A stretch of DNA of 60,000 nucleotides from Symsagittifera roscoffensis (taxonomy: Eukaryota; Xenacoelomorpha; Acoela; Convolutidae), in the NCBI RefSeq assembly GCF_963678635.1, contig NC_087064.1:1211688-1271687 (forward strand). Direction: 5' to 3'. How positions within the stretch are numbered: the first letter of the stretch is position 1; every line of letters begins with the position of its first letter. The notes below the pieces were generated by a model. It saw nothing but the letters and a program-made list of their open reading frames with translations, was not told where the DNA came from and did not search any database. Positions 47,001-54,595 of the stretch are shown here, in pieces. The position numbers and the translations under genes were made by a program.

Positions 47001-49826
47001 TACATAGATTTGTCCAATTAGGTCTTCGTCGCATGTTATCATCGTCTTGGTATAGATGTTGATTCCATCTATATTTAGCATGACCTCGTGTGGACCATAA
47101 GCTTCAGTGTACCTATTATCAACACGTACCGATTTGCTGCCCCCTCTCGTGAGTAGTGCCCTGAGCGCTCTAGAAGTCGTTTGTGGACTTATTCCACTCA
47201 AGTAGTCTGCATACACGTCAATGTGCATTATCGTCTGGTCGCTCGGCTCGCTCAAGTTTCTGGTTACCTCGTGTCCGCCCACTGTGATTATCGACATTAT
47301 TCTTGCTCCGATTTTCGATATTCCAAAAGGTTTACCTGTCACCATTTTCACGGTGTTACAATTCCCGGTCTTCATTGAGCCCGTTCTAGCCTCTGGTATT
47401 GAGTTCGATCCGGTTAATGCTTCGTTAAAATTCTGTCTTTCGATCTCCAACTTTAGTCGTTGCTCTATTTCTTTCGCAGCCAGATCTTGTTTCACTTTGG
47501 CAATTGCTTCCGTCGCCGCTTTCTCATAATTTATCTCTAGAGAGCTTCCGGCCGCGGACTCTAACGCACCGCTAACATGTGTAACAGCTTTCACTGTCTT
47601 CGTCGGCAATTCGGTGTTTGGTGCCCCCAAGTTCCTAGATTCAAACTCGTTTTGCCTGTTCCGCTGATTCTGCACCGCCGCTAATGCCAACTTATGTTTG
47701 GGGTGATTCTGGTCCTTGACCGCTTCCCAGAACAAGGGACAATCCATTCTGAAGTGCCCCTCCTGGTTACAGAAGAAGCATCTGGCGCCTATCTTGATGA
47801 TTAGGCCATTATAGTACTCGTGTTCCTCCATCTGGCTCATATCCTCTTCATCCGGTGCATAACCTAGGCTCTTCATGCCTTGTTTGTACGTTGTGCAGTC
47901 AGCCACATGATGATCCGCTGACCCGCAGTTCGCGCATGATCTGCGCTTGTCCATATCATCTCTAGGTTTGTACCATGATGACCTCTGGGGTTGGCTTCCC
48001 CCTTGCGTGTTCCTGTTTTCGGAATATGAGTACTTCTTAGGTTTCATCAGCATGTATTCTCTTGATTTCTGTCTCATTTCTTCTGGGGTGGGTGCGCTGT
48101 CCTTCGACAATGTGTAGTATGTTGCTAACATTGTCCTTAAGTCATCACTTTTCACCCCATCGATGAACTTCGAGGCAATGCTAAAGTTCCGTCTATTTGT
48201 CGACTCCTCTGGGTCACTCCTCCTTCTCAAGCTCTCGAGGTCATCTAGGAACCGATCTATTGACTCGTCGTCCCTCTGCCTTCTCTTTTCAAATCGCATC
48301 ATCGCTTGGTGACCCTTCATGCCTGACCCGAATCGATTCAGCAATATCTCGAAGATCTTGTCCGCGGTGTCGCGTTCTTCCTCCTTCTTTGCGACCACGC
48401 ATTTTAATGCCGTTCCTTCCAAGTTGCTCAGTATGGCTGTACATGCTTGTCTTTCGTCACTCAAGTTGTCTTGTTCTAGATGTAATCTCATCACTTCCAC
48501 CCAAGTGTCAATGCATCCATCGGAGTCGTCCTTGAATTCTTTTGGCTTCTTGAATGTCTTTCTTGATTTTCCCTCTCTCCTGTCGCTCGAGTCAGTGTTC
48601 CTCGTGGCGAAGGCCTCTAGAGTCCTGTTCATCATCTCCCAAGTGCTGGCCCATGTCATAGCATCCGGTCCTGTGTTGCTGTTAGCTGTTGAATCTCCCG
48701 GAGCAGTCGTTGTATTCGACGTTCCATTCTTCATTATTGTTTTCGCAGCTGTTGGTGCTATGCTTATCGCATCCCTGGTTAAGGGCAACGGTGTCGATTG
48801 TCGTTTGTTCCTTTGTGGTTCTACAAAGTCAACTCTGGTGCTTTGCGTACGATCCGCTGCCGGTCTTTCTTGTGGAGTGGAACCTCTCAAGATTGCATCC
48901 AACTTCGCCTGTATTGCACACGAACTCTCGGCTTGACTCTTGCTCATTGTGTCCATTCTCCTTTCCAGGCTCCCTAATTGGCTGTTGACATCATCATATC
49001 GGTTCTTCAACTGTTGCATGTCTGTTTTGATGTTCTTTTCTCGTTCTTCATTGGTGGCTTCTACCTTATCTGACATTTCCTTGAGTCTCTCATCTGTTGC
49101 CTTAGCTAGGTTAAAATAACTGTCTAGATACTCGTGCTTGTTGTATCTTATCTCCTTTTTTATCACCTCTCTGTCTTCTTCACTGTGCTTAAGTCTTTTG
49201 TCAATCTGATTTAATTTCGCCAACAAGTCACCCAGCTCAATGGTAGTCTCTTCATGGTCAGCTGTCGGTCTCTCTTCGGCCGTAGCCTCTGCTTTAGCTT
49301 GTTCCTCTCTTGGATTGGCTTCTGACGTCTTCGTGCTCACTGTCCCAAATGTTCGTGCTCTTTCTGCTTTTGGTTCTTCAGTCACGTTTTCTTTTGTTTT
49401 TATTCCGAACATTATTCCCAATTTTTCCGTAAAAGATGTCCTCTTTACTTGAGAGTCTTCTTTCACCGTTTCTTCGGTGTTGCCTATTGCATCTTCCGCG
49501 TCATCTATCGGTGAGAACTCTATGGGTTTCTGGTTCGGTTCCTCTGCATTGGGCATTGGAGTTGACTCTGTCGCCATCTTCCTTGTTTCATCCACACTTT
49601 GATCGGGTGTCTCTAGATCAATCTCGATGGTGGGTTCTACTCGCTCCCCTTCCGTGCCCTCTTTCGCCCTGTTCTCCGCTGTACTCCTTGTGCTGACCAT
49701 GTTAACTGAAAAGTTCGTCTTCGTTATCTTTGGGCCCGTTGATGTCGTTCCGCGCAGCGATGAATTATATTTCGTGTTTGATCCACTTGACCTTTTTTCG
49801 AGCACCGGTACCCTACTCCGCCTCAT
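41019..49826 (-). CDS. gag-pol: Gag-Pol polyprotein of copy 1 with C-terminal macrodomain-like segment
   Basis: A single uninterrupted frame of 2935 codons from ATG at 49826; no frameshift separates gag and pol. Approximate order: coiled coil 200-310; retrotransposon Gag domain 425-580; two CCHC zinc knuckles (CANCGSADHHVADC about 630, CFFCNQEGHFRMDC about 685); aspartic protease (LLDTGAVLSVIP, about 988); reverse transcriptase about 1340-1540 with YVDD (about 1473); RNase H from DTDAS (about 1622); integrase with zinc-binding H and CLAC (about 2165-2200), catalytic D, D, E (IDHQK, QSDNG, VERQN; about 2230-2325) and a GPF-type C-terminal module (WRGPFMI). A long acidic extension follows, then a macrodomain-like fold (about 2785-2930). 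Ty3 polyproteins are usually about half this length. All catalytic residues seen are intact, so it is probably active. Confidence 0.95.
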   Translation of the reverse strand: MRRSRVPVLEKRSSGSNTKYNSSLRGTTSTGPKITKTNFSVNMVSTRSTAENRAKEGTEGERVEPTIEIDLETPDQSVDETRKMATESTPMPNAEEPNQKPIEFSPIDDAEDAIGNTEETVKEDSQVKRTSFTEKLGIMFGIKTKENVTEEPKAERARTFGTVSTKTSEANPREEQAKAEATAEERPTADHEETTIELGDLLAKLNQIDKRLKHSEEDREVIKKEIRYNKHEYLDSYFNLAKATDERLKEMSDKVEATNEEREKNIKTDMQQLKNRYDDVNSQLGSLERRMDTMSKSQAESSCAIQAKLDAILRGSTPQERPAADRTQSTRVDFVEPQRNKRQSTPLPLTRDAISIAPTAAKTIMKNGTSNTTTAPGDSTANSNTGPDAMTWASTWEMMNRTLEAFATRNTDSSDRREGKSRKTFKKPKEFKDDSDGCIDTWVEVMRLHLEQDNLSDERQACTAILSNLEGTALKCVVAKKEEERDTADKIFEILLNRFGSGMKGHQAMMRFEKRRQRDDESIDRFLDDLESLRRRSDPEESTNRRNFSIASKFIDGVKSDDLRTMLATYYTLSKDSAPTPEEMRQKSREYMLMKPKKYSYSENRNTQGGSQPQRSSWYKPRDDMDKRRSCANCGSADHHVADCTTYKQGMKSLGYAPDEEDMSQMEEHEYYNGLIIKIGARCFFCNQEGHFRMDCPLFWEAVKDQNHPKHKLALAAVQNQRNRQNEFESRNLGAPNTELPTKTVKAVTHVSGALESAAGSSLEINYEKAATEAIAKVKQDLAAKEIEQRLKLEIERQNFNEALTGSNSIPEARTGSMKTGNCNTVKMVTGKPFGISKIGARIMSIITVGGHEVTRNLSEPSDQTIMHIDVYADYLSGISPQTTSRALRALLTRGGSKSVRVDNRYTEAYGPHEVMLNIDGINIYTKTMITCDEDLIGQIYVGKEELKVRSIGHCAMLEEDAMHIGTEADVTGHVLDINGKKTQLRGLLDTGAVLSVIPIETWEKMGFDKGDLIDSRIRLSAANKGALRVLGRTPIIALNLGERNLWMSFIVVENLDESDQFILGRDFIRNFDVTIDLNNAMFRIRNPDRRYAIKPVNLIMANENKAPVFLSRRVRLKANEAAIVSLRMKNYNELSDNKQVCIVPNPNSQSAAVLGRSFSITKSGLCVSVLLNTLDIPITIQRGRKLGYALPVKTRYETIENSKQNEVVDCPNHRDKICILRRLQRIKDSSSLIKSLKSETDDGLSSCSNFPERPTLDEMQTDKPVLPEIEHLRGKLKDEQLEAIKDVLERNEEVFSRHKADIGCCNFVEHEIELEENAVPHREGARRMTPHKSDACRKEIETLLEYDMIEPSKSPWACGVVMAKKKGDQLRFCCDFRYLNSVTVKDAYPIPRIDESLSKLGDAKFFTTLDLGSAFWQVPLRKQDRDKTGFACELGLFQWKRMPFGLCNATATFQRLMAHALIGVTKKYGNLVMCYVDDVVIATPTLEDHIERLDEVFACMKRSGLKCKPSKCEILKDSIKYLGRMVDKHGIRPDPDAVEAVLTWKSPKTEHQLMSFLGFANYYREFIKGYADKVYPMQQLMRHKGKKFTWNNAAEESFQRIKKELCEAPVLGMPTEKGMYVLDTDASVVAISGILHQEQEWNGKTVLRPIAYGSKVLSDTEMKYGAPKAEMFAVVTFVEKYRAYLGSEPFKLRVDNRALSWLKTYSMDQSYIGRWIVRLDGYNMIIEHRTRDKHQNADSLSKKTEFYERQEQREADRPEIKDGFSFMDKETYDSLPLTRWLDKSGKPIEDHPELPKEPLEKTILKKIRGIPIGIMLKSKIVRETLKAKGYDLIQVEEGTVRIDEDLTRLLEKLSDDKPVIQGKGQEAPELTILRREETVNNTDVSKGSITDSREVVRSLVEKIPEKILEQTKVKDKKVTFREEVEHLGLDQESGEWSRFMEKDETGEGKLSGEREEWDEDSDESSEDQDSLCMILAEEKIRQHDRELQTDPSSGTYNLEIQEVRGGEELEKIAVSRKPLRELSCNSNVRTNLVPEDDMKIVKRMICVKLSDDIHNPGEMNGQIMALKEHVKARYRLSDLIRAQKNDKMTSNLSKWIHSGVKEKGELEEDSYKILSQFYKEKRDLLYHTAEGVVACKRRDEEKILHKHNLIILPQLYQTEVLFRSHDQMGHQGIDKVQQRILHRFDWPGMRKACERWVNACLACLQVKDPRKMKFPLKSVESSEFNEVVQIDHQKICMTESGYNQILVIIDHFTKLAEAVPCQTASAEETCDHLITHWISRYGCPMTFQSDNGKAFVGDLTKELMKRSHIAQAHSTTYHPQTNGLVERQNRTLVNMLRVYCSRYMTDWDKYLPQVVGAYNSTQHSTTGISPFMMLTGRERAMPITFFYPEYEGKRTSPQAYVKEAIKRQQELNELCRRNTAQAQMRQRKKYDEKILRAKPYEVGQYVWVFQNVIPPKGTKKLLKKWRGPFMIREVHQQGRFYRLSTGRAAHYENLKPHVPSPEDWCLPKDMEGLEYLVVEPACEVNEKGTREKNDGNENLSLDDNEKIEVESDAGSFVEEDWNDPEQNEVPKWMEPDRPTPPETRTGNRKRTGMRYNRYGDDFLIDKIQPDKLGDELLSAGELEAEEEWQVIDDGGHYPQDDYSTPELETDLEQSEIERRENTNLRILEWMRDVKDESREGQSIQQIDVSAANYMKTEDPLFGWTATDRPLDIPKDNSDPTTSTGTSINIFVRGVGVGLTHTENLMIKKLKEVRETSGLELEEEEPEPTIGRNFKTKFEIPNEYSENIMITDSDFILSNRTSAICITADMSFKSRLEADFKREYQNVEFLFRQRPGLGGIAALPPSVAQVPGKYLCFLVTRVNDRNTIDPEHVILALTRLRDFMIERGIVEVSMPVYDPNRGKLSSRELYAILHVVFAETEIMVHLHKKYYLSIT
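41030..41475 (-). other. Macrodomain-like (TARG1/OARD1-type) segment at the end of Gag-Pol
   Basis: Residues about 2785-2930. The order of elements follows compact macrodomains of the OARD1 type: a strand and acidic turn (IMITDSDF), AICITADMSFKSRLEADFKR in place of the ADP-ribose-binding A-H-C-I-S-x-D...FK region, GGIAALPP, a strand KYLCFLVTR where the family has a strand ending in TK, a helix ILALTRLRDFMIERG, then VSMPVYDPNRGKLSSRELYA and a final strand EIMVHLH. Known: such domains bind or cleave ADP-ribose. Here the family's catalytic Lys position is Arg and the Gly-Cys-Gly-Leu-Asp loop is replaced, so hydrolase activity is doubtful while binding remains possible (inference). Confidence 0.75.
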
Positions 49827-50105
49827 TATTTCTATTTACAACTGCTCCTATTTACAATTTTATTATATACACGATTCTATTCTAAGGGTAAAAAAAATAT
49901 TTTTTGTGGTAACAAATTCTGTACAACGTGTTAAAAACTTTATCCAATTCTCTTTCTAAAACCTCCGAAAAACTTTCCTTAATTTGGTCTTAACCGTACC
50001 TATTTCGATTTGTCTTATTCTGTCTTAAGACACACTTGTTGTGATTCTACTTCAATTTTTATACCGTCCCAAGACTATTCGTCACTATCACAGTACTCTC
50101 CGCTA
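49827..50105. other. Leader segment between minisatellite and gag start
   Basis: AT-rich, no frame in element orientation. It is part of the 5' untranslated region of copy 1. Confidence 0.5.
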
Positions 50106-50835
50106 GTGTCCTAAGACCCTTGTACCAAGACTACTGTCCCAAGACTAGTGTCCCAAGGCTAGTGTCCCAAGACTACTGTCCCAAGACTACTGTCCCAAGA
50201 CTAGTGTCCCAAGGGCAGTGTCCCAAGACCAGTGTCCCAAGGCTAGTGTCCCAAGGCTAGTGTCCCAAGGCTAGTGTCCCAAGACTACTGTCCCAAGACT
50301 AGTGTCCCAAGGGTAGTGTCCCAAGACCAGTGTCCCAAGGCTGGTGTCCCAAGACTACTGTCCCAAGGCTAGTGTCCCAAGACTACTGTCCCAAGACCAG
50401 TGTCCCAAGACCAGTGTCCCAAGGCTAGTGTCCCAAGACTAGTGTCCCAAGACCCTTGTCCCAAGACCACTGTCCCAAGACCACTGTCCCAAGACCCTGT
50501 CCCAAGACCACTGTCCCAAGACCCTGTCCCAAGACCACTGTCCCAAGACCCCTGTCCCAAGACCCTGTCCCAAGACCACTGTCCCAAGACCCTGTCCCAA
50601 GACCCTTGTCCCAAGACCACTGTCCCAAGACCCCGTCCCAAGACCACTGTCCCAAGACCCTGTCCCAAGACCACTGTCCCAAGACCACTGTCCCAAGACC
50701 ACTGTCCCAAGACCCTGTCCCAAGACCACTGTCCCAAGACCCTGTCCCAAGACCACTGTCCCAAGACCCTGTCCCAAGACCACTGTCCCAAGACTGCTCT
50801 GTCCCAAGACTTCTTCGGTACTGTCCCAAGACTCG
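50106..50835. repeat. Minisatellite, 13-14 bp unit (TGTCCCAAGACTAG / TGTCCCAAGACCAC)
   Basis: About 50 head-to-tail units. The left half is mainly CTAGTGTCCCAAGG/AG types, the right half mainly CCACTGTCCCAAGA and a 13-bp CCTGTCCCAAGAC type, so the two halves expanded separately. It lies in the leader of copy 1. The repeat is free of stops in several frames on both strands, which creates spurious ORFs of up to 177 codons. Confidence 0.95.
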
Positions 50836-52334
50836 TCACGGAGTGTCTTCCTCGTTGTCGGGTCTTCTTGAATCACCGTACCTTGTACCACCACTCAAGC
50901 TCTAGTAAAATTTTCCCAAAAACCCTCTCTTAAAAGCCAAATGCTGACCCCCCTCTTCTTTTTGGTTGTTTCTATTTCAATGTAGGTGCGCAGGTATCTT
51001 GTGATCACCTGTTCGTATAAAACCAAACACAAATCCTCACTAAAATGCAACAAAAATCTAAGTAAGAAAAATAATAAAAACAGAAAAATGAGCCCACCTG
51101 AAATTCAAAGGTGACCAATGTCTACCTTTCGTCGAAAAAAATGTCTGGTACCTAATTGCCACGCGTTTTCCTCCCCCCACTAGTGATCTTATGGGGTTTC
51201 ACAAAAGCTGTTTATATCCGGTCCCCCCTACCAAACCAGCCAGCGTACCAGTCTTAACTCGAGTTGAATTTTGGATCTCCACCTAATATTACCAACGCGT
51301 GTTAATTTCTAATGTAACTAAGTCAACGATGTCGACTAATTAGTTACTCTAATTTCCCCCTTTTTACAATTTACAACCGCCAACCTCTAACTTAACCAGT
51401 CCCCCTTCTAACCTCCCCCCTTTCTAGCCCCCCTTCTTAAGCCTAAAAATTACTTTAAGCGCCGGGTGCTAAACCTCTCAAGAGAAAACCGTAGACCTGT
51501 TTCCAGGCCTGCTCAAGTAAAAACGTTCTCAAAACTGGGGGATTTCGCTTATCCAATTTTACACTTATCTCCTATAATGTAATGTGGATTCTAACGATAC
51601 CCGTTCTGCCCAACTTGAGAACTCGAGAATTGCCAAATCCTTCTTGGCTGCTTTCCCACTCGACTGGTCACCTGTTCCAGTCCAGTCTCCTATTGGTTCA
51701 GCTCAAGTGTCCCTGAACCACTTTCCCACTCGGCTGGTCACCTCTTCCAGTCAAGTCTCCTATTGGTTCAGCTCAAGTGTCCCTGAACCACTTTCCCACT
51801 CGGCTGGTCACCTCTTCCAGTCAAGTCTCCTATTGGTCCAGCTAAGTTCCAAGCTATCTGAAAACCCTTGACGACGCCCCACTTCGGGCACTTTATTCAG
51901 TTTACTGGTTTAAATTGCTAGGTTGATCGAAACGATCGAACTTGTAAAACAGTATGGGTATACTATTTAATTAATATAAAGGTTTGATCCAACTAATCTG
52001 GTGTCAAAGTCACTGTCTTTTTTCGTTTTATGGTTTTTGTTCCTTTTTCTATTCTTTTTTGGTTTTTGTTTTGCTTTTTGTCTTTTTGCTCGTGTTTTTG
52101 TCTCCCTAATTGCCCCCCTTTACTCGGTTAGCTAAGCCTCGTTCGGAGAGCGTACCAGGAAATTTTCTCGAGTTTTCTTAAAAAGCTATCACGGTACAAC
52201 CGGAAGTTTTGCACGTTCCTGTCGAACCGTACCGCCGGTACTCTAGAATGGGCATTCAGCCCGAAGCTGTCTCAAGTGGGTTCGACTCCGTAGTCTTGAT
52301 GTCGTAAACACCCAGGAGCGCCATGAAAACACTA
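50836..52334. other. 5' leader of copy 1 between LTR and minisatellite
   Basis: No coding frame was seen. It contains pyrimidine-rich stretches (CCCCCCTTTCTAGCCCCCC near 51415-51435) and the 70-bp repeat below. The sequence next to the 5' LTR (minus strand TAGTGTTTTCATGGCGCTCC) is where a primer-binding site should be. TGGCGCTCCTGGG could serve, but I cannot assign a tRNA. Confidence 0.5.
51651..51855. repeat. Three tandem copies of a 70-bp unit in the leader
   Basis: CTTTCCCACTCGGCTGGTCA starts at 51651, 51721 and 51791. Each unit includes TCTCCTATTGGTTCAG and CTCAAGTGTCCCTGAACCA. The copies differ at a few positions. Confidence 0.9.
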
Positions 52335-53251
52335 TGTAACATTCGTCTACTGCAGTCACACATGAGGCTTAAGAAAAATAGGCCCTATAACCACTGGCTC
52401 AAGGGTCAGGGACACTATCTCTTGTGTTTTTTTACCTCAAGAACGGTCGGAGCCAGTTCGGTTCGCTTGTGACATGAGACTACGACCCGTTACAGCTTAA
52501 AGGCTACTACTAAAATATCCCCCCACTCTAGAATTAGAAACGTCCCCATACTTAGGTCTCTAGATACCCAAAATACATGAACGCCGTTAAAAACCGGGTT
52601 GGAACAATCCGTTAAGTTGCTTTTTTATTAGACAGTGGAACTTTGATCCATTTCAGATGGATCAACCTAAAACTCGCCTTACCTCAACATAACAATCATA
52701 AAACACACTCTAGAAATTTAAATTTGTACTCACATAGTAGCACGCTCAAGAAGTGGGAAATAATCCAGTCGGTAGTTAACTCAAGAATTAAATAACGTAA
52801 CTAAATGAGTCTAATGTTTTATAGTTTTAACAATGAGAACGAGTTTATACTCTAGACAATAGTTTTCTTGTGAACCATTAGGACACTCAAGCTGTCCACC
52901 TTTCCACCGAAGGTTCACTCTAGTCCAGTTCCGAATAATACTCCAGTCGTTATAATCCAATTCGAGGGAATGCTCTCGTCTCTGTCACAGATGGGACAGC
53001 TCTACTCTCGATTATGATAGTGATGGAAATTGCGAATAGCAATTTCCTACTGCTTTTTCTTACAACTTTCCCGCGTGTGCGACTCAATTGTTCTGAAATT
53101 GTTCTGATCTCTTTTTCTGATTTTCAGTTCTCGCGAGAAAATCGTGCATGACAGGTTCCATTCGAAATTTTGAAAAATTAAATTTCACTCCAAAATCAAG
53201 TGTTTTTTGCTTCTCTCAAGGTCAAACTTCCAAATATGACCGACTGGCACA
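52335..53251 (-). repeat. 5' LTR of copy 1
   Basis: 917 bp, nearly identical to 37672-38588. The candidate TATA box (minus strand TATAAAAC) is at 52816-52823 and AATAAA at 52624-52629. Confidence 0.92.
52816..52823 (-). promoter_or_regulatory. TATA box candidate of the copy-1 promoter
   Basis: TATAAAAC on the minus strand in the 5' LTR, 190 bases before the AATAAA at 52629-52624. Transcription would start shortly downstream and run toward lower coordinates through the leader into gag. Confidence 0.45.
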
Positions 53252-53262
53252 TATCTCAACAT

Positions 53263-54167
53263 TGTAACATTCGTCTACTGTAGTCACACAAGAGGCTTAA
53301 GAAAAATAGGCCCTATAACCATTGGCTCAAGAGTCAGGGACACTATCTCTTGTGTTTTTCTACCTCAAATCAGTCGGAGCCAATTCGGTTCGCTTGTGAC
53401 ATGAGACTACGACCCGTTACAGCTTAAAGGCTACTACCAAAATATCCCCCCACTCTAGAAATAAGAACGTCCCCATACTCAGGTCTCTAGATACCCAAAA
53501 TACTTGAACGCCGTTAAAAACCGGGTCGGAACAATCCGTTAAGTTACTTTTTATTAGACAGTGGAACTTTGATCCATTTCAGATGGATCAACCTAAAACT
53601 CGCCTTACCTCAACATAAAAATCATAAAACACACTCTAGAAATTTAAATTGGGTACTCACATCGTAGCACGCTCAAGAACTGGGAGTAATTAAGTAAGTA
53701 AACAACTCGAGAATTAAATAATGTAACTAAATGAGTTTAATGTTTATCAGTTTCAATAACAGGACCAAGTTTGAACTCTAGAGTATGGTTTCTCGTGAAC
53801 CATTGGGACACTCAAGCTGTCCACCTTTCCATCGAAGGTTCACTCTAGACCAGTTTGAATAATAGTCCAGTCGAGCAATAGTGGTCCAGTTCTCGGGAAT
53901 ACGCTTCCTTCTGTTTCAGATAAGACAGCTCTACTCTAGTTTTATTGTGACGGAAATTGCGAATGGCAATTTCTTACTGCTTTATCTGGCAACTTTCTCG
54001 CGATTGTTACTCGATCGTTCTGATTTCTCTTTTTCGGTTTTCAGTTATCGCGAGAAAATCGTGCATGACAGGCTCCATTCGAATTTTTGAAAAATCAAAT
54101 TTCACTCCAAAATTAAGCGTTCTTGTTTTTCTCAAGGTCAAACTTCCAAATATGACCGACTGGCACA
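53263..54167 (-). repeat. 3' LTR of copy 2
   Basis: 905 bp with the same TG...CA ends as the copy-1 LTRs but with scattered substitutions and small deletions. The TATAAAAC site of copy 1 reads TGATAAAC here. Confidence 0.9.
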
Positions 54168-54595
54168 TACTCCCCGGACTCAAGATCGATGTCCTCATTG
54201 CGTGCTGTCGTCTGCCAGTGAGTCCCAGAAAACCGAGTGTTGCTCAAGGTACAGTGCCAGTGGTCATTTACAGAAGTTTGCAGCAGACTTAAGCTTATCT
54301 ACACCCCAAAAATCACGGCCATGTAAAATTTTCACACTATCGCTAAACAGCAATCAAAATCTGCACACACCTGCACCCTTGAATTCTCGCTTTTCAAGCC
54401 AATTATTTAAAATTTCTTTTGTCCCATTCAATCAGGAAATTGTCATGCAGCATTTCGATTTATATAGTAAATATAACATATTAATAACAATATCTGATTC
54501 GTTAAAATTTCTTTTTCGTGAACCCAGGTTTCATCCGGATTCACACTCAAGCCCCCCTTCCCTCTCAAGACTCAAGATCTCTTTGAACCATCCGC

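Larger units (their letters stand above)
37672..53251 (-). mobile_element. Copy 1: complete 15.6-kb Ty3/Gypsy-type LTR retrotransposon
   Basis: LTRs at 37672-38588 and 52335-53251 are both 917 bp and start TG and end CA in either orientation. By eye they differ at two positions only, implying recent insertion. The minus-strand order is 5' LTR, a 2.5-kb leader with minisatellite, a 2935-codon gag-pol (49826-41019), a second ORF (40350-39019) and the 3' LTR. The flanks share TAT, a short or decayed target duplication. A purine-rich GGGGAGTA directly precedes the 3' LTR (polypurine-tract-like, 38589-38596). No primer-binding site is convincing; the first TGG lies 11 bases inside. Base composition is clearly richer in G+C than the surrounding introns. 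Confidence 0.92.

Noticed and set aside
41119-49696. Many plus-strand frames of 60-210 codons opposite gag-pol
   Set aside because: They are shadows of the long minus-strand frame, with composition mirroring it and no domains.
50106-50835. CRISPR-like array
   Set aside because: Units are contiguous, without unique spacers, in a eukaryotic retroelement leader.
50369-50933. Long open frames on both strands in the minisatellite (up to 177 codons)
   Set aside because: They result from a stop-free 13-14 bp repeat that is open in several frames at once. There is no independent evidence of coding.
52290-52334. Primer-binding site TGGCGCTCCTGGG next to the 5' LTR
   Set aside because: It starts 11 bases from the LTR end, and the implied tRNA end has no T-loop at the right distance, so it is not listed as a feature.
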